Source of the DNA: an uncultured Lachnospiraceae bacterium
GTDB lineage: Bacteria; Bacillota; Clostridia; Lachnospirales; Lachnospiraceae
Length of the DNA: 46,974 bases
Assembly: GCA_949840805.1 (NCBI GenBank)
Contig: CATKXR010000037.1
Location: 1 to 46,974, forward strand
Direction of reading: 5' to 3'
Shown here piece by piece: positions 17,215 through 25,684 of this stretch (its first letter is position 1; every line of letters begins with the position of its first letter). The notes under the pieces were generated by a model. It was not told the DNA's origin and did no database searches. It saw nothing but the letters and a program-made list of their open reading frames with translations. The position numbers were made by a program, and so were the translations under genes.

Positions 17215-18441
17215 ATGGATTACCTGGAACGAACGCTGGAACGTAAATTTTTACACATGAGTTCCTTTTTTAAAGCAGTTCTTGTCACTGGTGCAAGACA
17301 AGTGGGAAAAACAACAATGTTAAAGCACCTGGCAAAAGAACAGAACCGCACTTATGTTTCTATGGATCATCCTATGGCACGGGCACTTGCAATATCTGAT
17401 CCAATACTGTTCTTTCAAACCTATAAACCGCCTATCATTATTGATGAGATACAGAAAGCGCCAGAATTATTCACACAAATAAAATTTATCTGCGATGAAA
17501 ATGAAGAACGGGGACTCTTTTGGCTGACGGGATCACAGCAATATCACATGATGAAAAATATTCGGGAAACATTAGCTGGCAGAATCGGGATTTTGGAACT
17601 GTACAGTCTGTCAAAAAATGAGGTGGAAGGTCTGTCCTTTTCCAATACCATGGATTTTTCTCTCCCTTGCCTGCTGGAAAGACAATCCCTGACCAAAAAG
17701 AATGATATTTTCTCTGTATATGAGCATATCTGGCGCGGAGGTATGCCGGATGCTCTCCAGGCAGATACCGAACAAAGACAGGAATATTTTAATTCCTATA
17801 TCGAAACCTATCTCATGCGGGATATCGCAGAAGAAGGCGGGATTACCGATACCATTCGTTTTTTTCAATTTCTGAAAGCATGTGCTGCCTTAGTCGCAGA
17901 ACAGGTGAATTATAAAACTTTGGCAGATGCAGCGGACATCTCTCAGCCTACAGCCAAAGAATGGCTGCATCTTTTGCAGGGCTTAGGCATTATCTATCTG
18001 CTGCCGCCCTATGCCAATAATGAACTGAAGCGGCTTACCAAGACACCGAAACTGTATTTTTGTGATACTGGGTTATGCGCCTATCTGTCCATGTGGCTTA
18101 CCAGAGATACACTTATGCATGGAGCCGCCAGCGGGCATTATTTTGAAAATCATGTCGTGGTTGAACTGATTAAAAATTTTGCCTACTCGCCTTCAAAGGT
18201 AAATATGACCTATTATCGTGATTCTAATGCAAAAGAGATTGATGTGTTTGTGGAAGAAAACGGAATCATCCACCCATTGGAAATCAAGAAATCCGCTAAC
18301 CCAGACCGACGTGAAATCAAGAAATATGAACTTCTTGACAAAGCAAATCTAAAACGGGGCAGCGGCGGGATTCTCTGTATGTGTGAGGAAGTCATTCCGA
18401 TTGATGAGAAAAACTGCTTTATCCCCTGTAATTTAATCTAA
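17215..18441 (+). CDS. AAA ATPase with DUF4143
   Basis: The 408-residue protein is of the ATP-binding AAA_14/DUF4143 family, frequent as stand-alone accessory genes in gut anaerobes; the biological role is not established. Walker A is VTGARQVGKTTML (about residues 25-37), Walker B PPIIIDEIQKAPELF, sensor-like WLTGSQQYHMM, and the C-terminal DUF4143 region ends in a nuclease-like YYRDSNAKEIDVFVEENGIIHPLEIKKS (D and ExK spacing like PD-(D/E)XK). ATG 17215 has GGAGG 6 nt upstream; ATG 17203 is an alternative. It has its own promoter and lies immediately after the structured repeats B and C. Confidence 0.92.
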   Translation: MDYLERTLERKFLHMSSFFKAVLVTGARQVGKTTMLKHLAKEQNRTYVSMDHPMARALAISDPILFFQTYKPPIIIDEIQKAPELFTQIKFICDENEERGLFWLTGSQQYHMMKNIRETLAGRIGILELYSLSKNEVEGLSFSNTMDFSLPCLLERQSLTKKNDIFSVYEHIWRGGMPDALQADTEQRQEYFNSYIETYLMRDIAEEGGITDTIRFFQFLKACAALVAEQVNYKTLADAADISQPTAKEWLHLLQGLGIIYLLPPYANNELKRLTKTPKLYFCDTGLCAYLSMWLTRDTLMHGAASGHYFENHVVVELIKNFAYSPSKVNMTYYRDSNAKEIDVFVEENGIIHPLEIKKSANPDRREIKKYELLDKANLKRGSGGILCMCEEVIPIDEKNCFIPCNLI

Positions 18442-18571
18442 GACAGAAAAGATGTGCAATATTCTGTGCACACCTTTTATTGGAAAACAGGACAAGCAGG
18501 TTGTCGCTATTGACACCGAGGAGGCATTGAGTTCGCCCTACCGTTTATCCTGGTTTACAACGCCAAACTCA

Positions 18572-18600
18572 TTGACAAATCACAGAAAATCGCATATACT
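18572..18600 (+). promoter_or_regulatory. Strong promoter without a downstream gene
   Basis: TTGACA (18572-18577) and TATACT (18595-18600) are separated by 17 nt, close to ideal. No gene follows on this strand; a hairpin with a T tail appears about 38 nt later. The 352-bp gap 18442-18793 also holds the PTS terminator and is otherwise empty. Confidence 0.7.
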
Positions 18601-18606
18601 AATAAT

Positions 18607-18668
18607 AGCTCATCTGCCATGCGTAGAAGGAGTTCCTAAAGACGTCTTGCTTAGCAAGGCGTCTTTTG
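18607..18668 (+). ncRNA. Candidate short RNA ending in a terminator hairpin
   Basis: From a start about 7 nt after the TATACT box, a transcript would run to the hairpin 18638-18666 (13-bp stem AAAGACGTCTTGC / GCAAGGCGTCTTT with one wobble and a 3-nt TTA loop), ending in TTTT. The predicted RNA is about 60 nt. It contains a 6-codon frame (ATG 18619, MRRRSS) without a ribosome site. The hairpin could instead be the distal terminator of the DUF4143 gene. Promoter and hairpin are seen; an RNA is inferred. Confidence 0.45.
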
Positions 18669-18692
18669 CTGTGCGCCCACAGCGCGAACAAC

Positions 18693-18728
18693 AAAAAGCC
18701 GCCCCGCAACTGCTCCTTGCGGGACGGC
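18693..18728 (-). terminator. Terminator after the PTS gene
   Basis: On the minus strand a 12-bp stem (GCCGTCCCGCAA / TTGCGGGGCGGC, one wobble) with a 7-nt loop is followed by TTTTTGTTGTT. It lies about 65 nt past the PTS stop. Confidence 0.9.
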
Positions 18729-18793
18729 ACTTCCTTTGCCTTTTTCCATCTGCTTTTCCGCTATCAGTTTTTTCCTGGTGATTTCCCTTTCCT

Positions 18794-20764
18794 CTACCCT
18801 TCCATCACCACAATTTTATCCAGCAGCTCCGTCTTTCCTGTCTTCTCAATCCTGCAGCCGGAATACTGATATGTATTGGCCACAAGTACCGCCGTGGTGG
18901 CGCTGTAGCCCGCCGCCTTAATCTTCTCCCTATCAAAGGTCAATAGCTTCTGTCCTGCCTTCACCTTATCTCCCATTTTCACAAACAGTTCAAAGCCGTC
19001 TCCCTTCATGTTGACCGTGTCCACCCCTACATGGATCAAAAGCTCCAGGCCTCCCGCGCCAACCATCCCGATAGCATGGCGGGTATCGGTGAGGGATGCG
19101 ATCTCCCCATCGCAGGGCGCCACCACGACTCCCGCCTCCGGCTCGATCCCCACGCCGTCTCCTAACATGCCGGAGGCAAAGGTCTCATCCGGGATTGCGT
19201 CTCTGCCGATCACATTTCCCTTTACCGGAGCATACAATGTGTTGGCCTCCGGCTGTATCTGCGGCATAGCCGCCAGAAGCTGCTCTATGATAAAATTCTC
19301 CCCTTGATTGCCGTCATCCGCCTTTTGGCTTTCTTTGCTTCCCGCCACCCCGGTCTCCCCACGGGATTTGGCTTTTTTCTCCTCATCTTCCCCTTCCTCT
19401 TTCCACAAAGTCCAGGTAAGCGCAAAAGAAACGGCAAAGGATACTGCCAGGACAATGGCATACTGGGCCGTGTAATCCAGCGTGATCAAAAATCCCGGAA
19501 GGCCGGTGACTCCGTAGGAGGTGGCCCCGATATGGAAAATGGCTCCCAGAGCCGCCCCGCAGGCGCCGCCTGCCATGCCGCACAGAAGAGGCTTCATAAA
19601 CCGCAGGTTCACACCGAAAATAGCCGGCTCCGTAATCCCCAGCGCGGCGGACAGGGACGAGGGAATGGCCACTGCTTTTGTTCTGTGATTTCTGGATTTC
19701 AGTCCCACGGCCAGACAGGCCGCCCCCTGGGCAAAGTTTGCCGCGGACGCGATAGGCATCCAGGTATTTAAACCGCCTGCCGCAGACAGCATACCAGCCT
19801 CAATCACATTATACATATGATGGATTCCGCAGACCACCGTAAAAGGATACAAGGCCCCCATAATCATAGCCCCGATTCCGTGTCCCACGGTGATGATCCA
19901 CTGGGCGAAGCTTAATATGTAGTTCTCTGCCGTGGAAAACACCGGCCCGATCAGTCCCAGCGTCAGAAACGCCGTGACCATCACCGTACATAACGGCGTC
20001 ACAAACAGATCAATCATCTCCGGCACATGGTTGTGCAGCCACCGCTCCAGCCGGCACATGATCCACACGGCAATAATCACCGGGATCACATGTCCCTGAT
20101 ACCCTACCTGGCGGATGGAAAATCCCAACAGCCGCCATACGGGAATCTGAGACGGATCCATGCTCCCCACGGACCAGGCATTGATCAGGTTGGGATGGAT
20201 CATAATCATACCGATAACCCCGCCCAGGAAAATGTTTCCCCCGAAGACCCTTGCCGCCGACACGGCAATCAAAACAGGCAGGAACACAAAAGCCGTGTTG
20301 GCCAGAAGATCCAGAATCCCGTACCAATCGCTACCCGCAAATGCCGGAAGCGCCTTTCCCAGGGCCTCCACCAGCCCCATCATCAAACCGGATGCCACAA
20401 TGGCTGGCAGGATCGGGACAAACACATCCCCCATGGCCTTTACCATCTGTTTGGGAAGAGGCTGTTTTGCCGCCGCGGCCGCCTTCACCTCCTCCTTGGT
20501 GGCTGCCGACATACCGCTGACTTTCAAAAACTCGTCATACACCTTATTGACCGTCCCCGTGCCGATGATCAGCTGAAGCTGGCCATTGTTGCTGAACACA
20601 CCCTTTACCCCTTCGACATTTTCCAGCTTCTTCATGTCGATTTTGTTGTTGTCCACCGTCACCAGGCGAAGCCTGGTGGCACAGTGAGCCGCGCTTACCA
20701 GATTCTCCCTGCCTCCTAAATTTTCGAAAATCTCCCTGGCGCACTTGCCATAATCCATAGCCAT
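18794..20764 (-). CDS. PTS sugar transporter EIIBCA (sucrose/glucoside type)
   Basis: The 656-residue phosphotransferase permease has its domains in the order B-C-A. EIIB (1-85) has the phospho-cysteine in SAAHCATRLRLV and GVKGVFSNNGQLQLIIGTGTVNKVYDEF. EIIC (about 105-460) has roughly ten hydrophobic segments with the conserved GITEPAIFGVNLRFMKP. EIIA (about 500-656) is of the glucose type with the active histidine in LELLIHVGVDTVNMKGDGF. It imports and phosphorylates a sugar. EIIB/EIIC resemble sucrose and trehalose systems, with sucrose slightly preferred; no matching hydrolase is in the window. The start is ATG 20764 with GGAG 10 nt upstream. It has a single-gene terminator downstream and two cre-like sites around its promoter. 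Confidence 0.94.
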   Translation of the reverse strand: MAMDYGKCAREIFENLGGRENLVSAAHCATRLRLVTVDNNKIDMKKLENVEGVKGVFSNNGQLQLIIGTGTVNKVYDEFLKVSGMSAATKEEVKAAAAAKQPLPKQMVKAMGDVFVPILPAIVASGLMMGLVEALGKALPAFAGSDWYGILDLLANTAFVFLPVLIAVSAARVFGGNIFLGGVIGMIMIHPNLINAWSVGSMDPSQIPVWRLLGFSIRQVGYQGHVIPVIIAVWIMCRLERWLHNHVPEMIDLFVTPLCTVMVTAFLTLGLIGPVFSTAENYILSFAQWIITVGHGIGAMIMGALYPFTVVCGIHHMYNVIEAGMLSAAGGLNTWMPIASAANFAQGAACLAVGLKSRNHRTKAVAIPSSLSAALGITEPAIFGVNLRFMKPLLCGMAGGACGAALGAIFHIGATSYGVTGLPGFLITLDYTAQYAIVLAVSFAVSFALTWTLWKEEGEDEEKKAKSRGETGVAGSKESQKADDGNQGENFIIEQLLAAMPQIQPEANTLYAPVKGNVIGRDAIPDETFASGMLGDGVGIEPEAGVVVAPCDGEIASLTDTRHAIGMVGAGGLELLIHVGVDTVNMKGDGFELFVKMGDKVKAGQKLLTFDREKIKAAGYSATTAVLVANTYQYSGCRIEKTGKTELLDKIVVMEG

Positions 20765-20881
20765 TGTTTTTGCTCTCCTTTTCCTCCTTAAAATAGTTTG
20801 ACGCCTGATGCCCTGTTTCGCAATCCTTCACTTCTTTAACGCCTGCCCTTTTACACCTCAAACGGACAAACAAATTCAGAA

Positions 20882-20897
20882 GTGAAATCGTTTTCAA
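20882..20897. promoter_or_regulatory. cre-like operator just after PTS promoter
   Basis: Read on the minus strand TTGAAAACGATTTCAC fits the cre consensus TGWNANCGNTNWCA. It lies 12 nt downstream of the -10 box, where binding would act as a roadblock. Confidence 0.65.
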
Positions 20898-20908
20898 TTC
20901 ATGCCCCG

Positions 20909-20937
20909 ATTATACACAATTTTAATATCGTTGTAAA
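20909..20937 (-). promoter_or_regulatory. Sigma-A promoter of the PTS gene
   Basis: TTTACA (minus strand, 20932-20937) and TATAAT (20909-20914) are 17 nt apart. The start would give a leader of about 138 nt with no structure that I recognise. The gap 20765-21094 is otherwise made of this promoter and its operators. Confidence 0.8.
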
Positions 20938-20981
20938 CCGGCACAATACCTAAATATTTTCTTTATTTTTATTAAATATGC

Positions 20982-20996
20982 TGTAATCGATTTCAC
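20982..20996. promoter_or_regulatory. Upstream cre-like operator of the PTS gene
   Basis: TGTAATCGATTTCAC matches the cre consensus and is identical over 15 bases to the site at 22014-22028 in front of the HAD gene. It lies about 45 nt upstream of the -35 box and about 100 bp from the other site. Confidence 0.65.
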
Positions 20997-21094
20997 TTCA
21001 GGCAAACCCTATCTCCTTCCCACTCCCCGTCCTTTCCCCCCTTTCAGCCCTGTCTCCTTCCCCTCCGGGCGCAGGCCTGAAAAAGATTCTGCCA

Positions 21095-21925
21095 TTAACA
21101 AAGCCCATGCTTCACAAATCCCCGGTACAGTCCGTCCTCCCCCACTGCCGGACACACGTCGTCTGCCATCTCCTTCATCTGGCGGCTTCCGTTGGCCATA
21201 CAGACGCTTAAAGCCACCGTCTCAAGCATCTCCTTGTCATTCATGCTGTCCCCAAATCCCACCGTATCCTCTATAGAAATCCCCAAAAAATCACAGACCC
21301 TTCTCACGCCTCTTCCCTTGTCAAAGCTTCTGTTTATCACCTCCCCGTTGATAAATCCATAGGCATCCGGCTCCTGGACACACAGATGGAACTCCCCTCC
21401 CAGAACCTCCTGCGGCTCCTGAAGCTGCTGCATGGACTCTGCCATAATCACGATCTTATACACCGGCTGCCCATGATACTCCGCCATGGGACGGATATTT
21501 AAAGCATGCTCCAGCTGCCTTCTCCACCGCAGAAGCTCACTGTTGCCCCCTTCATTGCCATGGCTTTCCAAAAACTTCTTAAACCCTTCGTCCGTATAGG
21601 AGCCGTCCATGCACTCCACGGTCCGGAAAACCCCGTTTTTCTTTAAAACTTCCATGGCCTTTTCTTTCTGCCCTTCTGTCATAGGGCAGTCATAAATGAC
21701 CTGATTCCCAAACCGGATATATCCCCCACAGCTTGCCACCACCCCGTCAAAGCCAAAAGGAAGCAAAGGAGACAACATATCATAATTTCTTCCTGTACAT
21801 AAAAACACATAATTCCCCTTTTTCTGCGCTTCCCTGACTGCCGCCAAAGCCGATTTAGGCGGCACATTGCTGCCTGGCTCCGTCAAAGTTCCGTCAATAT
21901 CCAGAAATATAATTTTTCTGCCCAT
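21095..21925 (-). CDS. Cof-type HAD phosphatase
   Basis: The 276-residue HAD-IIB hydrolase has motif I FLDIDGTLTEPGSNVP (nucleophile Asp9), motif II LCTGRNYDML, a C2-type cap in the middle, motif III lysine in NRSFDKGRGV and motif IV GFGDSMNDKEML. An AGGAGG site 6 nt before ATG 21925 fixes the start. It shares an identical cre-like operator with the PTS gene downstream on the same strand, so it may dephosphorylate the sugar phosphate made by that PTS or prevent its toxic build-up. That role is inference; Cof proteins are broad in substrate. Confidence 0.92.
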   Translation of the reverse strand: MGRKIIFLDIDGTLTEPGSNVPPKSALAAVREAQKKGNYVFLCTGRNYDMLSPLLPFGFDGVVASCGGYIRFGNQVIYDCPMTEGQKEKAMEVLKKNGVFRTVECMDGSYTDEGFKKFLESHGNEGGNSELLRWRRQLEHALNIRPMAEYHGQPVYKIVIMAESMQQLQEPQEVLGGEFHLCVQEPDAYGFINGEVINRSFDKGRGVRRVCDFLGISIEDTVGFGDSMNDKEMLETVALSVCMANGSRQMKEMADDVCPAVGEDGLYRGFVKHGLC

Positions 21926-22013
21926 CTTGTCCTCCTGACCTTTTTAAGATTCCGCCCCGTCATCCCAGTTTACCTGGCCTCAATCCCCCAGGACACCCGG
22001 TTTCACTCTTGGC

Positions 22014-22061
22014 TGTAATCGATTTCACACAAATTCTACCACATTTCCCCATCCTCCGCAA
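22014..22061 (-). promoter_or_regulatory. Promoter and cre-like operator of the HAD gene
   Basis: On the minus strand TTGCGG (22056-22061) and TAGAAT (22033-22038) are 17 nt apart. The 15-base site TGTAATCGATTTCAC (plus strand, 22014-22028) covers the predicted transcription start, an arrangement fitting repression. The same 15 bases occur at 20982-20996. Confidence 0.65.
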
Positions 22062-22162
22062 TCCCCTTTTCCCCATCATATCCCACAATCTTTTCCACAA
22101 ATTTTTGTACATCCTGTTACCCGTACCACGAACATTATTTCTCCCTTAGGGACAGTTCCTTA

Positions 22163-23521
22163 CTAAAACTCCCTGGTAATATCCTTCATCCATCGATAAC
22201 TCTTATAATGCCTGTAAATAAAAGGCATCTTCACAAACTCATCCAGGCAGATCAGAAAATACACCGCCAACGGTTCCAGCTTCCACACAAAAGCGCTGAA
22301 AAACCCCAGAGGAACGGAAAACAGCCACATATCAATCACATCACAGAAAAACCCCCATCGGGAATCCCCGCCGGAACGGAAAATCCCGCAGATCAGCGTA
22401 GTATTCATAGCCTGTCCCAAAACATAATACATATTGATAAAAAGCATCCCGTTCAGATATCCCCTGGCCACATCCGTAAGATCTGCCATATTCATAAAAA
22501 CAGGCCGCAGCAAAAAAATCAGTCCGCCGCCCACTGCCCCGCTTAGAAACGTTATCTTACAGAACCGGGAGGCATCCGCCTTAACCGTTTCCATACGGCC
22601 TTCCCCAATGGTCTTCCCCAATAAAATAGCGCCCCCGTTGGCAATGCCAAAACAAATGACCGTCCCAAGGTTCCTGGCCACAATAACCACCGCGTTGGCC
22701 GCCACCATATCGCTTCCCAGATGCCCCATTATCACCGAATACATGGAAAAAGCCAGTCCCCAGGACACCTCATTTCCAAAGGCCGGAAGAGAATATTTCA
22801 AAAAATCCTGAAACAGAAGAGAATTGTGTGCCAGGAAAAGCCGGGGACGAAAACGGATCACCGGAAAATGGCAGGCATCTGCCATACAGACCGCTAACTC
22901 TGCCCCCCGGGCTATGGCAGTCGCCAGCGCCACGCCTGCAATCCCCATCCGCGGCATTCCAAACAGCCCGAATATGAAAACTGCATTGAGAATAATATTT
23001 AAAACCAGTGCTGACGCATTGGTAAACGTGGCGAAAACCACCCGTTCAACAGAGCGCATGGTACACAGATAGACCTGGGAAACACTCATAAAAAGGTAGG
23101 ATATCCCCACAATCCTCAGATACCGCGTCCCTTCCTCAACCAATTCCTGTTCCGAAGTGAAAATCATCATCAGCAGCCCGGGAAAGAAACATGCCAGGAC
23201 AAAGAAAATAAAGGAAACCAAAACAGACAATTTCATTCCAATACCCATGATTTCTTCAATGGTGCGCGTATCCTTTTTGCCCCAGTACTGGGCCGCAAGC
23301 ATGCCGATACCGGAGGAGATGCCGGAATAAACCAGATTTAAGATAAACATGATCTGGCTGGCCAGCGACCCGGCGGAAAGCGCCGTCTGGCTCACCCATC
23401 CCAGCATAACCACATCTGCGGAACTGACGGCCGCCGTAATCAGGTTCTGGACCACGATCGGAAGGGCCAGACGAAACATATTTTTGTAAAACGTATAAGA
23501 TCTTGTTTCTTTGGTATTCAT
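22163..23521 (-). CDS. MATE family efflux transporter
   Basis: This complete 452-residue MATE exporter has twelve expected hydrophobic segments in two halves, with N-terminal LALPIVVQNLITAAVSSADVVMLGWVSQTAL and the centre QVYLCTMRSVERV. The C-terminal half carries SLPAFGNEVSWGLAFSMYSVIMGHLGSD, matching the truncated MATE at 1-953 ([28 protein letters not shown]). AAAGGA lies 7 nt before ATG 23521; the frame is open 7 codons further. It is likely an Na+ or H+ driven drug or metabolite exporter in the cytoplasmic membrane. Substrate unknown. Confidence 0.94.
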   Translation of the reverse strand: MNTKETRSYTFYKNMFRLALPIVVQNLITAAVSSADVVMLGWVSQTALSAGSLASQIMFILNLVYSGISSGIGMLAAQYWGKKDTRTIEEIMGIGMKLSVLVSFIFFVLACFFPGLLMMIFTSEQELVEEGTRYLRIVGISYLFMSVSQVYLCTMRSVERVVFATFTNASALVLNIILNAVFIFGLFGMPRMGIAGVALATAIARGAELAVCMADACHFPVIRFRPRLFLAHNSLLFQDFLKYSLPAFGNEVSWGLAFSMYSVIMGHLGSDMVAANAVVIVARNLGTVICFGIANGGAILLGKTIGEGRMETVKADASRFCKITFLSGAVGGGLIFLLRPVFMNMADLTDVARGYLNGMLFINMYYVLGQAMNTTLICGIFRSGGDSRWGFFCDVIDMWLFSVPLGFFSAFVWKLEPLAVYFLICLDEFVKMPFIYRHYKSYRWMKDITREF

Positions 23522-23720
23522 ACATTTTCCTTTCTGCCACACTTCTCGGATCCCCCGCTCCCGCTTTGCAGCTTTTTCTCCGGAGCGTCTGGAAAGGTTA
23601 TACCATAATCCGGCGCAAAATGCTATCGGTTGTCAAACTCTAAAAAGGAAAAAAACCATTCTGGAGATTTCCCCTGTTCCATCATATGGTATGGATTCTC
23701 ATCTCATCACACAGTTTATA

Positions 23721-23749
23721 TTGAAAGATTTCTGAATATCTGCTAAAAT
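23721..23749 (+). promoter_or_regulatory. Sigma-A promoter of the unknown gene at 23820
   Basis: TTGAAA (23721-23726) and TAAAAT (23744-23749) are 17 nt apart, about 70 nt before the ATG. Confidence 0.75.
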
Positions 23750-23819
23750 AATACAAGTTAATCAGACACAAAATAATGAACCATTTAGAAAACTAAAATT
23801 TATAGAAGGGATTTTAATT

Positions 23820-24380
23820 ATGTCCGGTATATTTAATGAAAAAAACATGATGCAGAACCTGGGAAGATATCTCCCGGAAGGAGAAACACTGACAGCAGGA
23901 ATCCATGGCATTGGCCTTGAAGTGAGGACTTCACAAATTTTCAAAAACTGCATTCTCGAAGAAGGCAGGCTTTTGCCGGCCGAAAACGGAGAGACCCTTC
24001 AGATAAACAAAAGTAAAGCGGCAAGCTTTGATGTATATATCGGCATCACACAAAATTATCTGATCCTTTCCCAGTGTGAAACAAACGAATGGCTATATGA
24101 AATCAACGAAATCTCAGGCCCGGCTGCAAGTGACGCCCCCAAAATAACAGACTGTATCACATTAGAAGAGATCGGCACTTGTTTCCCGCTGGCGGATATC
24201 CAGAACTGCAAGGTCAAAAAAGTCTGGATGGGCGCTTACAACTGTATGGTCACGTTAAAAAATAACAATTATCTCAAGCTTCAGCTTCCCAAGCTCGGCG
24301 GCCTGGGCGGAGGCATGCCGCACCATGCAGAATACCGCGAAGCCATCCTGGCATGCCTGTCAGGTAAATCAGCGGGATGA
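23820..24380 (+). CDS. Hypothetical protein, 186 residues
   Basis: I do not recognise this protein. It has its own promoter, but only a weak GAAGGGA site before ATG 23820. It is soluble, without signal peptide or membrane segment. The alternation of short strands in the middle (FDVYIGITQNYLILSQC, NEWLYEIN) and the closing YNCMVTLKNNNYLKLQLPKLGGLGGGMPHHAEYREAILACL, a strand pair followed by a helix, recall bacterial PH-like domains, but this is only an impression. It is a single gene between a MATE gene (divergent) and another unknown gene (same strand, 174 nt downstream). Confidence 0.7.
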   Translation: MSGIFNEKNMMQNLGRYLPEGETLTAGIHGIGLEVRTSQIFKNCILEEGRLLPAENGETLQINKSKAASFDVYIGITQNYLILSQCETNEWLYEINEISGPAASDAPKITDCITLEEIGTCFPLADIQNCKVKKVWMGAYNCMVTLKNNNYLKLQLPKLGGLGGGMPHHAEYREAILACLSGKSAG

Positions 24381-24554
24381 GTTTGCTCTTTTAACATAGG
24401 ATGTCCGGTACTGTCTTGCGGGATCACTTATTCCGCCCGATAAGAATTCCCCGAAAAAGCACAAAACTTCCGCCGCCCCCTTACGTTCTGCCGTCTTTTT
24501 GCCGACATATAAGATAAGACTATTTTTTACTATTCCGGGAAAGGAGGCAGCTAT

Positions 24555-25538
24555 ATGAATGTGATGATGATCACTTCCCTGAACACTTACACTACCAACA
24601 TGCAGATGAAAATGAAGTGGCAGCAGAAGAAAACATCAAATGACTTCACCGCAGACGGAGCCATGACCATGGAAGAACGCCTGCGCAAAGACGCGAAAGA
24701 AGCCATGGGCGATTTGATGGGCGGCGGTTCCAAGGTTTCTTTGGGCCAGATCCAGACTAAACTCATGTCAGGAAAAAAGCTCTCTGCCGAAGAGATGGAT
24801 TATCTCCGTGAGAACAACCCTGAGCTTTATAAAAAAGCGAAATCCATTGAGATGGAACGGGAAGCATATGAGAGGGAATTAAAACAGTGTAAAACCAAGG
24901 AAGAGGTGCAGCGGGTAAAAATGGCCCACACCACTGCCGCCCTGGCCCAGGTAAAAGACATTGAGTCCAATCCCAACATCCCGAAAGGCCAGAAGCTGGC
25001 GCTGATGATGGAACAGCTTTTCAAGTCCAACGCTTTAGGAGACGTAGAAAGAAAATTCGTCCAGAGCGGAGAGTACAAACGGCTGCCTACGGAAGAAGAA
25101 GAAAGGCAGGCGAAAAAGGATCTTAAGGAAGCCCAGGATGCCGAACGGAATATTGAAGACAAGACCGATGACACGCCACAGGAAGTGACAGAAGACGCCG
25201 TTGCCGGAGAAAATGCCGGGACAGACGACCCTGTGATTTCTGCAGATCAAGAAGAGAAGGAAGGGGCCACAGACACATCCTTTGCAGCTTTCGGCTCCTC
25301 CGGACAAAAGCCTCTCTTTACAGAATCTTCCCGGAAAACGGAAAAAACCACAGAAAACACCTATAGCCGCAATGTCCGCAAAACAAAGGCAGCAGCCATA
25401 GATACGCAGATGACCCGGATCCAGGCCGAGGCCACGCCGGAGGCCAGAAAAGTAAAACGGGCCAGGGCCCAGGCAGCTTACACAAAGACGCCCAATGTAG
25501 GCAGCTCTGCCGGTAACGTTGTCGATGTAAAAAAATAG
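24555..25538 (+). CDS. Hypothetical charged helical protein, 327 residues
   Basis: This is an unrecognised protein with an excellent AAAGGAGG site. Residues 1-35 are Met/Thr/Gln-rich (MNVMMITSLNTYTTNMQMKMK). Residues 38-190 are highly charged and helix-prone, with a segment MSGKKLSAEEMDYLRENNPELYKKAKSIEMEREAYERELKQC likely to form a coiled coil. From about 195 the chain is acidic and low in complexity, and the C-terminus (KVKRARAQAAYTKTPNVG) is basic. There is no signal peptide and no membrane segment. It is convergent with the similarly charged protein at 25685-26173, and the two may work together; that is a guess from context and composition. A terminator-like hairpin follows 38 nt downstream. 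Confidence 0.8.
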   Translation: MNVMMITSLNTYTTNMQMKMKWQQKKTSNDFTADGAMTMEERLRKDAKEAMGDLMGGGSKVSLGQIQTKLMSGKKLSAEEMDYLRENNPELYKKAKSIEMEREAYERELKQCKTKEEVQRVKMAHTTAALAQVKDIESNPNIPKGQKLALMMEQLFKSNALGDVERKFVQSGEYKRLPTEEEERQAKKDLKEAQDAERNIEDKTDDTPQEVTEDAVAGENAGTDDPVISADQEEKEGATDTSFAAFGSSGQKPLFTESSRKTEKTTENTYSRNVRKTKAAAIDTQMTRIQAEATPEARKVKRARAQAAYTKTPNVGSSAGNVVDVKK

Positions 25539-25576
25539 ACATTATCAGCAGCGTTCCCGAAAATAATACGAATAAC

Positions 25577-25609
25577 AACAGCGATGCATCGGCCGGATAC
25601 ATCGCTGTT
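25577..25609 (+). terminator. Terminator-like hairpin after the 24555 gene
   Basis: A perfect 10-bp stem AACAGCGATG / CATCGCTGTT with a 13-nt loop is followed by TGAATTTT. The T tail is interrupted, so strength is uncertain. It stands between two convergent genes. Confidence 0.6.
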
Positions 25610-25684
25610 TGAATTTTGATGAATCAATCTTCATTGATCCCCTGGTCTGTCAGCCTGCCGGCGGATGTCGGATATCCGAAATTC

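Noticed and set aside
18452..18781. A 109-residue open frame after the DUF4143 gene.
   Set aside because: It runs through a promoter, two terminator hairpins and has a low-complexity sequence without family resemblance or ribosome site.
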